Below, one piece after another: positions 25,301 to 34,535 of a DNA stretch of 64,000 bases. Each line of letters starts with the position of its first letter. Position 1 is the first letter of the stretch. The position numbers and the translations under genes are program-made. This DNA is from Salvia splendens (Eukaryota; Streptophyta; Magnoliopsida; Lamiales; Lamiaceae): positions 17,498,293-17,562,292 of the forward strand of contig NC_056047.1 of NCBI RefSeq assembly GCF_004379255.2, in the 5' to 3' direction. The notes beneath the pieces are model-generated. The model had not been told where the DNA came from, ran no database searches, and saw nothing but the letters and a program-made list of their open reading frames with translations.

Positions 25301-26534
25301 ATGTTTGCTATGAGTGATGATGACGAGGATTCTAGTAATCAGACTGAGCTTGATATTTATCTAACAGACAGGAGACACAAAGTCCCGAGGGAAGAAATGG
25401 CAAGTTTCGATTTGCTGAAGTGGTGGTCTGAGCATACACACTATCACGTTTTGAGCGAGATGGCAAGGGATATTCTAGCAATTCCCGTTTCGAGTGTTGC
25501 TTCAGAGTCTGCTTTTAGCATGGGTGGTCGTGTTCTCTCTCCGTATAGAAGTTCATTGTCTTGCACGATGGTGGAGGTTTTGATTTGTGCCGGAGATTGG
25601 TTGAAGACTTGTGATTTGGACAAGAAAGATGAAGAAGACGTTGATGACGAAGAACAAGAAAAGGAATACCGCGATGGTAAGTATAATTCTTATTTATACA
25701 CAATTTACATTTCCTTTTCATATCATAAGAATTAGAATTCTTATTTGTTTCTGTTTATTTGTTTAGTTTTAGTCAGGATTGACGAGATGGCTCCAACGAG
25801 GCAACGAGCAATGTCCATGGTGCAAGAGTGATGCACGCGCCAGATGAAGAATGATTGGTGAAACCATGTGAAACTTTTATTACTTTAGATTTTTTAATGG
25901 TAATTTGGAGTTTGGATTTTTTGGCATTGTAATTGAAAAACTCTTTAGATTTTGACTGACTGCAAAGACTACTAGGATTCAATTTTTTAAACATTGTGAT
26001 AGCATTTAAAACTTAAAATTCACGTGCTAGAATATTTTGCATCTTTTTTCATGTAAAGAGTAATTCTATGCTTTATGTTGCGTAGTCTATTTGTGCTTTT
26101 GCGGAGGCCTCGATGAACACTGCTTAACAGAAGCTTTGGCCACTTTATCTTAGCACTATGTCTCGGCTTGCAAAAAATTACGACGGGTGGTATTTGTACA
26201 GTTCATATGATTATTTAAAGCAGATATTTCAAAGATTACATGGCTTGATCTCAATTCTCAATAAAATTAAATAATAATAAAAAGTTTCAAGTGAGAATAT
26301 TACATTCATCAAGTAGTATTTTTAAAAAATCATCTAAAAATATACAAATCATATTTAAAAAAAGAAGATTTCAAAAAACAAAAAATGTTTCGGGTCGGGT
26401 ACCCCCGGTGTCGGGTGCGGGATACCCGACTCGGGTATCGGGTAATACCGACTAACTGCGGGACGGGTATCGGGACTAACTTTTCGGCCAAAATCGGGTG
26501 CGGGTACCCGCGGGTACCCGTTTCGACACCCCTA
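22332..26534 (+). mobile_element. hAT DNA transposon, nearly autonomous, 4.2 kb
   Basis: Terminal inverted repeats TAGGGGTGTTGAAACGGGTA (left) and its near complement ending CACCCCTA (right) bound the element. Perfect 8-bp target duplications ATCGAGTG flank it at 22324-22331 and 26535-26542. Both ends are packed with CGGGTA/TACCCG motifs (22345-22515 and 26393-26520), the expected subterminal transposase-binding arrays. A single transposase gene lies inside, with a likely noncoding first exon ending at 22815 (donor gtaact) and an acceptor at 23535. Confidence 0.93.
23537..25831 (+). pseudogene. hAT transposase (BED finger plus hATC dimerisation domain) with two stop codons
   Basis: The ATG at 23537 follows the splice acceptor tttttgtag. 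Coding exon 1 ends at 25676 (gtaagt); a short last exon 25773-25831 adds about 20 codons. Domains: acidic and basic N-terminus; BED zinc finger (VHWKDYDKV…CKRCGKLIA…LKNHTISC); RNase-H-like core with aspartates in ITTDCWTS and CTLDNASQND; the conserved VRCAAHVLNLIV; and the hATC block WWSEH…FSMGGRVLSPYRSSL near the C-terminus. Two in-frame stops, TAG at 24590-24592 and TAA at 24788-24790, break an otherwise full-length frame of normal size. There is no frameshift, so it was active recently in evolutionary terms. Confidence 0.9.
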
Positions 26535-26542
26535 ATCGAGTG

Positions 26543-26873
26543 GTATGAAAACTAAAACACCTACCCTCTTCTTGTGCATATTTTTTAATTTGCAGTCTAT
26601 TACTATAGGATAACAAAAAGGGCACGTCAAATCATCTAATTGTTCGATTTTCAGAATCATAAGAAAGAACAGTCACAATAGGGCGCCGTCCCGCCTCCGT
26701 GCGGACGACACCCCCTATGGCTAGGCGCAGGGCTGGAGATGGCACTCGGCGGGCGCTCGTAGGGAATGGCAGGGCGTGAAGGCGCTCGACGCCTATTGCA
26801 CGCCGTCCAACCGCCGAGCGGGCGCCATCTGCTATTTTTGATTTTTTTATTGAGATGGGCTGTGAGATGATAG
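26543..26873. other. Short gap with a GC-rich block
   Basis: 26674-26840 is GC-rich, with gggcgcc motifs at both ends (cacaatagggcgccg… and …gcgggcgccatct). It resembles Harbinger termini next door and may be a fragment of a related element. No coding capacity was recognised. Confidence 0.35.
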
Positions 26874-28683
26874 GAGCATTAGCAATGGGGCGCCCTTAGG
26901 CGGGCCCTATGCACTGCCACGTCATCATTTTTATCCTCCTACCCTCCCACCTGCAGTGTGGCGCCCTAAGGCGCGCCCTATGCATTTTCTTTTATTTGAA
27001 TATTTAAATAACTATAAAAATTGGGAAAAAACTTCATTTCATTTATAAAAATTAATACATTACAATACGAATTAAAAAAATACGCAAAATCAGCGACGGT
27101 GGTTAGGCCCACACTTCTTCAATCATGTCGTTCATGAGCTGGACATGGTCTTGTTGGTTGCGCATTGAGGCCTGTCTAGATAGAACCTCATTGAAGCCCG
27201 TCGGTAATCCTCTAGCGGGGGGCTCGGTCGCCGTGCAGGACGAGCTAGATGCACCTTCATCATCGTTCCAGTCGGTGATGGTCCCACCTTCATGCTCGAC
27301 TATCATGTTGTGCATGATTATGCACGCATACATGACATCGACGATGACTTCCTTGAGCCAGAGACGAGCCGGCCTTTCACAATTGCCCACCGTGCTTGGA
27401 TCACACCAAATGCCCGCTCGACATCCTTCCGCGCCGCCTCCTGCTTTTGCGCAAATAAAACCCTCTTCTCACCAATTGGGCAACTGATCGAAAAACAGGC
27501 CACCGTGGGTATATGCCATCGGCCAAGTAGTACCCCATGTGGTATTGGCGCCTGTGCAGTGAACTCGATGGCCAGGCCGTTGCCATTGCATTGCTCGGTG
27601 AAGAGGGTGGATGAGTTGAGGACGTTAATGTCGTTGTTCGACCCGACCACGCCGAAGTAAGCATGCCAGATCCAGAGCCGATGGTCAGCGACAGCTTTGA
27701 GGATCATCGTCGGGTGGCTGCCCTTGTATCCACTAGTGAATTGGCCTCTCCACGCCGCCGGATAATTCTTCCACTCCCAATGCATACAATCGATGCTCCC
27801 TAGCATCTCAGGAAAGCCGTGCGCCGTCTCGTGCATCTTCATCAGGCCCTGACAATCAACGGCAGTCGGCTTGCGCAAATATGTGTCGCCGTAGGCCTCC
27901 ACAACTCCCTTACAAAATCTCTTCAGGCACTCCCGGCCTGTTGTCTCCCCGACGTGGAGGTTCTCGTCGAAAATGTCCGTCGTGGTGCCGTAGGCCAACT
28001 GACGGAGTGCAGCCGTGCACTTTTGCAACGGTGTAAGGCCGGGTCTGCCGACGCCATCTTCCCGATACATCATGTATTCATCACGGGACGACAAAGTCCG
28101 GACAATGCTGAGAAAAAGGTAACACGACATTCTAAACCGGCGGCGGAAAACGGTCGGTCCCCACCGTGGTTGCTCGGCAAAATAGTCTGCAATCAGATGT
28201 TGGTGAGCTGCCGCGTGGTCGCGTCGGACAACCGTCCGACGTCGAATAGGCCTATGGATCTACTCCGCCGCCTCCTCGCGCTGCATTTCTACTAAGCATT
28301 CCGCCATGGCCTCTTCAACGGTTGCATCTAAGGCTTCCGAGGTCGGACTACCTGACTCCGAGGAACTAGAACTAGTGTCGTCGTCGTGGTTCATTTTGGT
28401 ATGTGAGAGAGATAGAAATGTGAGAGATGAGAGAAATGAGAGAGGCGAGATGTTCGTATGAACAAATGAATGAGAAACGAGGTTTAAATAGACAAAATTC
28501 GGAAAAAAAATTCAAAAACGCGTGTCATCGTCCACCGAGCCCACAATGGTACCCGATGGCGCGGACGATGTTGTCCGCGCTTCTTCCGCTCCCTATGGCG
28601 AGCACCCACAATGGAGGCATCGTCCGCGCCCGAGGACGATGGCACGCATAGGCGTGCCATCGGGCGCCCCATTGTGGGTGCCC
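26874..28683 (-). mobile_element. PIF/Harbinger transposon carrying only a transposase gene
   Basis: The left end GAGCATTAGCAATGGGGCGCCC and the right end, read inward as GGGCACCCACAATGGGGCGCCC, form an imperfect inverted repeat. The flanking trinucleotides TAG (26871-26873) and TAA (28684-28686) fit a TAA target duplication with one change. The inside holds a DDE transposase pseudogene on the minus strand and no Myb-like ORF1. Confidence 0.75.
27103..28394 (-). pseudogene. PIF/Harbinger DDE transposase, one nonsense codon and one frameshift
   Basis: Start ATG at 28394 (MNHDDDTSSSSS). A TAG at 28260-28262 interrupts the N-terminal region; the frame continues unchanged to about 27371, where a 1-base loss shifts it; the last part is read in the frame ending 27103 (NDMIEEVWA). 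DDE residues: D in GSIDCMHWEW, D in GSNNDINVL and E in ARKDVERAFG. Helical blocks RCxK-like LTPLQKCTAALRQLAYG and the C-terminal MYACIIMHNMIVE are typical. A functional relative elsewhere would have to supply transposase. Confidence 0.88.
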
Positions 28684-28686
28684 TAA

Positions 28687-29186
28687 GCCTATAATGTGGC
28701 ATGGGTAGTTTTTGGGAGGACTATTGGGAGATCCGCCAATGAGATCAACAATAAAATTTTGTAAATTCTAAATAATAAAAAATGACATGATTTAATAAAA
28801 TTCATTCGGTTCATTTTTGTCTATTCACAAATTATAGTAAACCTGTCTTTCAGATCAGGTAGATCACATCATCTACTAATACTAACATTTCAACCATTTT
28901 TCTCTCAATCTCACTTCTGCTATATTAATTTAACACTAAAACTACTGGTAGTTGACTACTACGATTATTGACAGTGTATGAAATGTGTATTAAGTGTACC
29001 CACAAGTAAAATGATCATCCTTATTTATTATACCAGCCCACTAGAGGTTACAACACTCAACAAACATGACAGAAATTAGTCGTTACATTTTTGCTATCAC
29101 TTCAAACACCGAAAAATCGATCACAACAGCCTACTAATCTTGTAAATCTGACCCTCTGAAACCAACTGCGAGCTAATGGTCTACTA
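28687..29186. other. Intergenic region downstream of the broken dirigent copy
   Basis: AT-rich, no coding region or bounded element recognised. Confidence 0.45.
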
Positions 29187-29680
29187 TTAATAATGTAAAA
29201 CGTAGACATCATATTGAACAACAGCATCCGACGTCTTGAAGTCAGAGAAATGAGTCCTCGCCTTTGCATACCCTCTCGCGAACCGGAACACGCCGCTGCC
29301 CCCGACGATCGGCATCTCCCTCGTGGCCGAGAACACCGCGTTCCGCCCCAGCACGATGAGCGTGCTCCCGTTGAATTTCCCCTCCAAAAACGCGAAATTG
29401 AGCGCCATCAGGAGCCCCGTCTGGCTCGAGTCGGCGGAGGCGTAGAGCCCCAGCGATCTCGGAGCCCGCGGTGAGGGGGTCGTCCATTACCATCACGGCG
29501 CCGAAGCCGGTGGCGGAGGAGTTGGTGGCGCCCGCTGACGGTGTCGTGGAAGTAGAAGTGGAGGTGGCTTAGCTTCTCTCGCTTCGTTGATATCCCCATT
29601 TTTCGTTTGTTGAGCCTCGTTGAGAACGAGTTTGTGGGGAGGAGAAGGGTGAGAATGGTGGTCGCGGCGGCTCTGGCCAT
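29187..29680 (-). pseudogene. Dirigent pseudogene, paralogue of the gene at 14582
   Basis: The start ATG (29680), signal peptide region and HLHFYFHDTVSG match the intact gene closely, as does the C-terminal half ([41 protein letters not shown]). Two deletions remove the segment after VSG and the segment before GLY, and each shifts the reading frame, so no single frame spans the domain. Flanking sequence around the ATG is also similar, which points to duplication of a larger segment rather than retroposition. Confidence 0.85.
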
Positions 29681-29941
29681 GGCGGATTTGAGAGAGAGAG
29701 AGAGTAAAGAAAGAGAAAATTGTTTCGCGCAAATGCAGTTAAAGGGCATGAGAAAGGATTGAGATTGGTGTCTCTTTATTTTGGGGAGATGAAATGGTTA
29801 TGGAAAAATATGTCTTTTTCAACTTTTACTTGTATAAAGAGGAAATATGTGTTCCAAAATAGTTCTAATATACTTCATTTGTATGATTTTTTCAGTCAAA
29901 TTTAAAGGTTAAATTCAAGGGAAATAAATTAAAAGTTGCAC

Positions 29942-30656
29942 TAGGCCTGCTTAACCGGCCGGTTCTATCCGGTCCGGTTTGACCGGGTACCCAGTTACAA
30001 ATTTTCATAAATTCCGGAATCGGAACCGGATCCGACCGGTTCTTACCCGGCCGATTCTGGTTACGAATCGGATCCAATTTGTAGTTTTAATTTTAATTTT
30101 TTTGAATAATTCAACATCTAGAAATATATCAATTTATACCGAAAAATTCAAAGAAACACACAAAAATACAAATCAACAAGATAACAATATTCATCTTCCA
30201 ATATTCCAATATCTAAAAACAATAATTCAATAAATACCTAAAAAGTATAACACCTAAAAATCAAAATCTACACACAACAAAATACTAACAAGTATACACC
30301 TAAACATATGCAACACCATACACACACAACATCTTAAACACACATACACTGCCCCATACACACACACACAGGCGTTACACGCACACACACAACCTCAATA
30401 CAGACACACACCCGTATACCCACACAACCCCTATAAGATAATTCGATACTAATTATTAGTATCTTATAAAATTTGAAAATCTAAAATTGATTTATTTTTC
30501 GGTTCTGGGTAAAAATCGGTCGGTTCCGAGTAGAACCGAAACCGAAAATTTTGAGAACATTAGAATCGGTACCGGAAAACCGGTTCTCAGTTCCTCAATT
30601 ACCCGGTCGGTTCCGGTTCTGATTCCGGGTACCCGAGAACCGATTAAGCAGGCCTA
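29942..30656. mobile_element. Non-autonomous hAT-like element, 715 bp
   Basis: The ends TAGGCCTGCTTAACCGG and CCGATTAAGCAGGCCTA are inverted repeats. Perfect 8-bp duplications AGTTGCAC lie at 29934-29941 and 30657-30664. Both flanks are rich in CCGGTT/AACCGG motifs (29953-30075 and 30500-30640). The core is AT-rich with an imperfect CA-rich stretch (30296-30430) and no coding capacity. Confidence 0.9.
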
Positions 30657-30664
30657 AGTTGCAC

Positions 30665-31031
30665 TTTTATATCTATATTTAAAGTGGCAGTTGTGTGATT
30701 ATTTACCGGAATGCTATTTAGGTGGAAACATAACTATTGGTTGAATTGATGGTCCAATAAAGTGATAGCTTCTAAAGTAAGTTTAAAAAAACCGTTAATA
30801 AAATTCCATTTAATTCATCCTGCTGAAAGAGAGAATGCCAACTACACCTCTGTGCAGAGCCACCAAGCCGGACCCAACTTGTGCCTGGGTTAAGACAAGG
30901 AGACGACCATCATCCTCATGGGACAAATTGCACATTAAAACTCACGTGGCGTCCGTAATATTTAAGTACTTTATCAATTGCACATTAAAATCTGTGTCAT
31001 AAACAACTAAATATACTATATTTTTTAAGGT
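30665..31031. other. Short intergenic stretch
   Basis: AT-rich, nothing recognised. Confidence 0.4.
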
Positions 31032-31265
31032 CAAAGATAGTGTATTTTAGATCCATGAACTGGAATGATATCAATACATGTCATTGAAAAATTTATATTT
31101 ATGGACAAAGATAGTGTATTTTAGATCCATGAACATTTTAGATCCATGAACTGAAATGATATCAGTACATGTCATTGAAAAATTTATATTTATGGACAAA
31201 GATAGTGTATTTTAGATCCATGAACTGAAATGAATATCAGTACATGTCATTGAAAAATTATAAGT
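31032..31265. repeat. Three tandem copies of a 74-91 bp unit
   Basis: Units begin caaagatagtgtattttag at 31032, 31106 and 31197. Each contains gatccatgaact, tgatatcaatacatgtcattg or close variants. The middle unit has a small internal repeat of ttttagatccatgaac. Confidence 0.85.
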
Positions 31266-31324
31266 CACATTTCAGTCTTAACCCCTTCTTTCCTATTTTG
31301 TTCCTAAACCTCTTGAAGACATAA

Positions 31325-32029
31325 GAGCATCCACATCCGTGCTCTTGCCAACGAGCACGGATGTGGGCCCTGACCCACTTTTACTCCCTGCTCTTAGGCA
31401 AGAGCACAACACTCACATTCGTGCTCTTCCGCAAGGACAAGCTCAATGGTCCCACCATTCTATTATTCAATTTAAATAAAAACATTTCCGCAATATTAAA
31501 ATGCATTAAAATTACCCGGAATAATATTACAAATTATAAAAAAAATTACATAATTAAAATCTTAAAAATTAAAAATTACACAATTAAAATCCTAAAAATT
31601 AAAAATTACATAATTAAAATCCTAAAAATTGAGATTGAGAGAGTTGTTTGGTATAGTGTCATTTTTTGTGTTTGAAATGAGAGTATTTATAGATGAAAGT
31701 ATGAATTATGGGGTAAAAATAATGAAAAAATAAATTAAAAGTGTGGAAAAAATGGATAGATTTTATTAGGAAGTGGGGAAATATTTTTTTTATTAAATCT
31801 GAAAATTTCAGATTTTTTTGATTTTTTAAAAAAATAATAATAAAAAATGATAAACCAACAGACCAATCAGAGCATGCCACGTCGACGCCTCGTGCTCTTG
31901 CCGTTGGCACGGATGTGCTCTATGCATAGAGCATCGCCCTGCCGTCGGCAAGAGCACAGCAGCGGACAGGGCTTGTCCTTGCCGACGGCAAGAGCACGTC
32001 CGTCGACAAGGAGACTGTTGTGGATGCTC
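31325..32029. mobile_element. Harbinger-type MITE or deletion derivative, 705 bp
   Basis: The ends GAGCATCCACATCCG and, read inward from the right, GAGCATCCACAACAG are inverted repeats. Perfect TAA duplications flank them (31322-31324 and 32030-32032). Subterminal copies of tgctcttgcc/ggcaagagca occur at both ends. The core has about three tandem copies of an AT-rich ~33-bp unit (31537-31634). No open frame of note. It ends only about 150 bp before the promoter motifs of the ribosomal protein gene. Confidence 0.88.
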
Positions 32030-32176
32030 TAATTTTTATTAATGATATTTTCTCACTCCTCTCTATCTGAAGAATTCTACGGCGGAATGGTTTTGCTAGT
32101 GAGTTTGAAAATAAAATTCCACAAACATATAAGACCCAATTAGCAAGCCCAATAGCTCAATTACACGCACCAAAAA

Positions 32177-32229
32177 GGCCCATCCCCCTCCGAATAGGGT
32201 AAAACCCTAATTTTATCCCCATTTATATA
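32177..32229 (+). promoter_or_regulatory. Ribosomal-protein promoter motifs: site II, telo-box and TATA
   Basis: GGCCCA (32177-32182, site II type), AAAACCCTAA (32201-32210, telo-box) and TTTATATA (32222-32229) lie 64-116 bases before the ATG. Site II plus telo-box is the usual pair in plant genes for ribosomal proteins and drives expression in dividing cells; the TATA position fits a start site near 32255. Confidence 0.7.
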
Positions 32230-32292
32230 CCATTCATCTTCCCCAAATCCCTAACCTCACACTCATCAGATTCAGCTCAATCCATCACAACA

Positions 32293-33869
32293 ATGCCGGC
32301 TGGCCACGGACTGAGGTCGCGCACCAGAGATTCATTCTCTCGGGCCTTCAGGAAGAAGGGTCCGACCCATCTCTCGACCTACCTCCGCACCTACAAAATC
32401 GGAGACTATGTAGATGTTAAGGTTAACGGCTCCATCCACAAAGGCATGCCCCACAAATTCTATCACGGCCGAACTGGTCGCGTCTGGAACGTCACCAAGC
32501 GTGCCGTCGGCGTTGAAGTCAACAAGCAGGTATCCCTCGTCCCCTTATTTCCCGATTTGTTTCGTTTCTGTATTTTGCTTCTCGTATTCGTATTGTGTGA
32601 TTTTTAGCATTCTATTTGGGATTAATTGGCTTCTGTGATGATAAATTCTAAGGCTGTTTCTCAAAACATTCGCAGTAGCCGCCTGAAAGCTTTCGCCTTT
32701 CGCCTGGCTTGAGAGCTTCTGATGCTTATATTCTTCCTTGGATATCTGAGATCCCCATTTTCTTGTGTTTAATGTGTATTTTATTTATGTATTGTTGTGT
32801 TTTACCTAGTTTGTGGATGCTCAGTTTTGCAAAGTGATAAAAGTAAAATGCTACCTTTAATTTGCTTTGAAATAGTATTTTTGTGTGTTCACTTTAAATT
32901 CTGATTATTCAATATTTTATAGCAAGAATTGTAGATGTAGATACATGAAATTCTGAATGGTTAATGAATTGTTGCATTTGATAGAGGCATTATGATATTT
33001 GGATTACTTTTTGTTGTCTGTGATGATAAAATCTAAGGCTGTTTCTCAAAACATTCGCAGTGGCTGCCTAAGAGCTTTCGCCTTTGCCGGGCTTGAGAGT
33101 TTATGCTGCTTTAACCTTCCTTGGATGTCTGAGACACTACTTCAATTTCCTTAATATACTATGCTCGTAAATAAAAGTGTTTTACCTAATTTATTAATGC
33201 TCTGTTTTTTGAAAGTGATAAAAATGTTACCTTGAATGTGTATTCGAAGAGTATTTTTGTGTGTTCCCTTTAAATTCTAATTACTCTACATTTTTAGCAA
33301 GAATTGTAGCTATAGATACATGATGTTCTGAATGTTTTTTGCAAGAAATGTTTTTTATGAAATGTTGCATTTGGTGTCTGTGACGATAAACTCTAAGGCT
33401 GTTTCTCAAAACATTCGCAGTAGCCGCCTAAGAGCTTTCGCCTTCGCCAGGCTTGAGAGCTTATGCTGCTTTTATCCTTCCTTGGATGTCTGAGACACCA
33501 CTTCTTATTTGCTTAATATGCTATTATCATAATGTTTTGGGTTATTACATAAATTATGGACTTTTGGTGTTTCCTCCTTATTGACCATTGTTTTATTATG
33601 CTTGATTCCAGGTTGGCAACAGAATTATAAGGAAAAGAATTCACGTCCGCATTGAACACGTTCAGCAATCACGTTGCCACGAAGAAGTGATGATGAGGAT
33701 AAAGAAGAACGACCAGTTGAAGGCAGAGGCAAAGGCACAGGGTAAAATCATCAGCACAAAGAGGCAGCCAGAAGGTCCAAAGCCTGGATTCATGGTGGGA
33801 GGGGCAACATTAGAGACTGTAACTCCAATCCCCTATGATGTGGTCAATGATCTCAAAGGTGGTTACTGA
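32293..33869 (+). CDS. RPL21: 60S ribosomal protein L21 (eL21), two exons, 164 aa
   Basis: Exon 1 is 32293-32529 (79 codons, donor gtatcc) and exon 2 is 33612-33869 (85 codons plus stop, acceptor ttccag); the intron is phase 0. The protein starts [19 protein letters not shown], with [20 protein letters not shown], the KOW-like [15 protein letters not shown] and the C-terminal [14 protein letters not shown], all hallmarks of plant eL21. The length of 164 aa is the standard for plants. eL21 sits in the large ribosomal subunit near the 5S rRNA and contacts the central protuberance. The 1.08-kb intron is unusually long for this family and carries three snoRNA copies. Confidence 0.97.
32631..32754 (+). 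ncRNA. SNORD14: C/D-box snoRNA U14, copy 1 (intronic)
   Basis: C box GTGATGA (32635-32641) and D box CTGA (32746-32749). Between them lies ACATTCGCAGT (32666-32676), the U14 domain A, and TTCTTCCTTGGATAT just before the D box, the U14 domain B. Domain B pairs with the 18S rRNA sequence ATCCAAGGAAG and guides a 2'-O-methylation, while domain A is the conserved rRNA contact needed for 18S processing. It has one base different from copies 2 and 3 next to the D box (gatat instead of gatgt) and weaker terminal pairing. Confidence 0.82.
33015..33136 (+). ncRNA. SNORD14: C/D-box snoRNA U14, copy 2 (intronic)
   Basis: The terminal stem TGTCT/AGACA encloses C box GTGATGA (33020-33026) and D box CTGA (33129-33132). 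Domain A ACATTCGCAGT is at 33051-33061 and domain B CCTTCCTTGGATGT at 33115-33128. This copy has all canonical parts and looks like the best functional candidate. It would be released by exonuclease trimming of the debranched intron. Confidence 0.87.
33375..33497 (+). ncRNA. SNORD14: C/D-box snoRNA U14, copy 3 (intronic, altered C box)
   Basis: The terminal stem TGTCT/AGACA, domain A (33411-33421), domain B CCTTCCTTGGATGT (33476-33489) and D box CTGA (33490-33493) are intact. The C box reads GTGACGA (33380-33386) instead of GTGATGA. That change hits the kink-turn core and could weaken 15.5K/Snu13 binding, so this copy may be impaired. Confidence 0.8.
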
Positions 33870-34535
33870 GGATTCCTTTGATTATCTTTGTGATGAACAA
33901 TTCGTTGGAAATTGATAATCCACTGCAACACTTTTACATGTTCAATTCTAGCAATGACATATGGAACTTTATTTACTTTGTTTTAGTTTGTTTCAGTTTA
34001 TTTTTCAGCTTTATTTATTATCATATTCTTCTTTTATCCATGACTTAGATACCAATTTTACTATTTTGGGATGATCATGATTTAAAGAGTCTATAGCTCT
34101 TTGTGGCAATAAATATTTTTCAGATTTTTTGATGAAATCATTTGATGAAACTTGAAACCCCTATTGTTTGCTTGCATCAATTTGACTTTTTTTTATGGAG
34201 TTACAACTTACAATAGGTTTATTTTGTTCTTATTCATCTTTTCTAAGCATTCCATATTCCTTTTTATTATTGAATATCCATGTTTTTTTTCTTGGCATTG
34301 GTTTTAACGATCGAGGTGGATTCAAATCTAAACTCTAAATTGTGGAACTTTTTCAAGGCAACATTTAATAGCCTTTTTTGGGACAAAGAAATGTTAAGTA
34401 ATTCTATATCGAATACAACATTAACTGAATCTTTCTAGGGAAAATGTCAAAGAATTACATCCAAAACTTTCAAAACATAGAAAGGCATTAGTTAAAGTTC
34501 AAAGATAGTCTGCACCCAAATCATATTTCTCCATT
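33870..34535. other. 3' region between eL21 and the F-box/LRR gene
   Basis: Holds the 3' UTRs of two convergent genes. AT-rich, no further gene recognised. Confidence 0.55.

Noticed and set aside
27125..27660. Plus-strand open frames of 120-122 aa
   Set aside because: They are antisense to the Harbinger transposase, whose DDE motifs are clear on the minus strand.
30296..30430. CA-rich stretch considered as a microsatellite
   Set aside because: Units are irregular and it lies inside a bounded hAT-like element; not scored separately.
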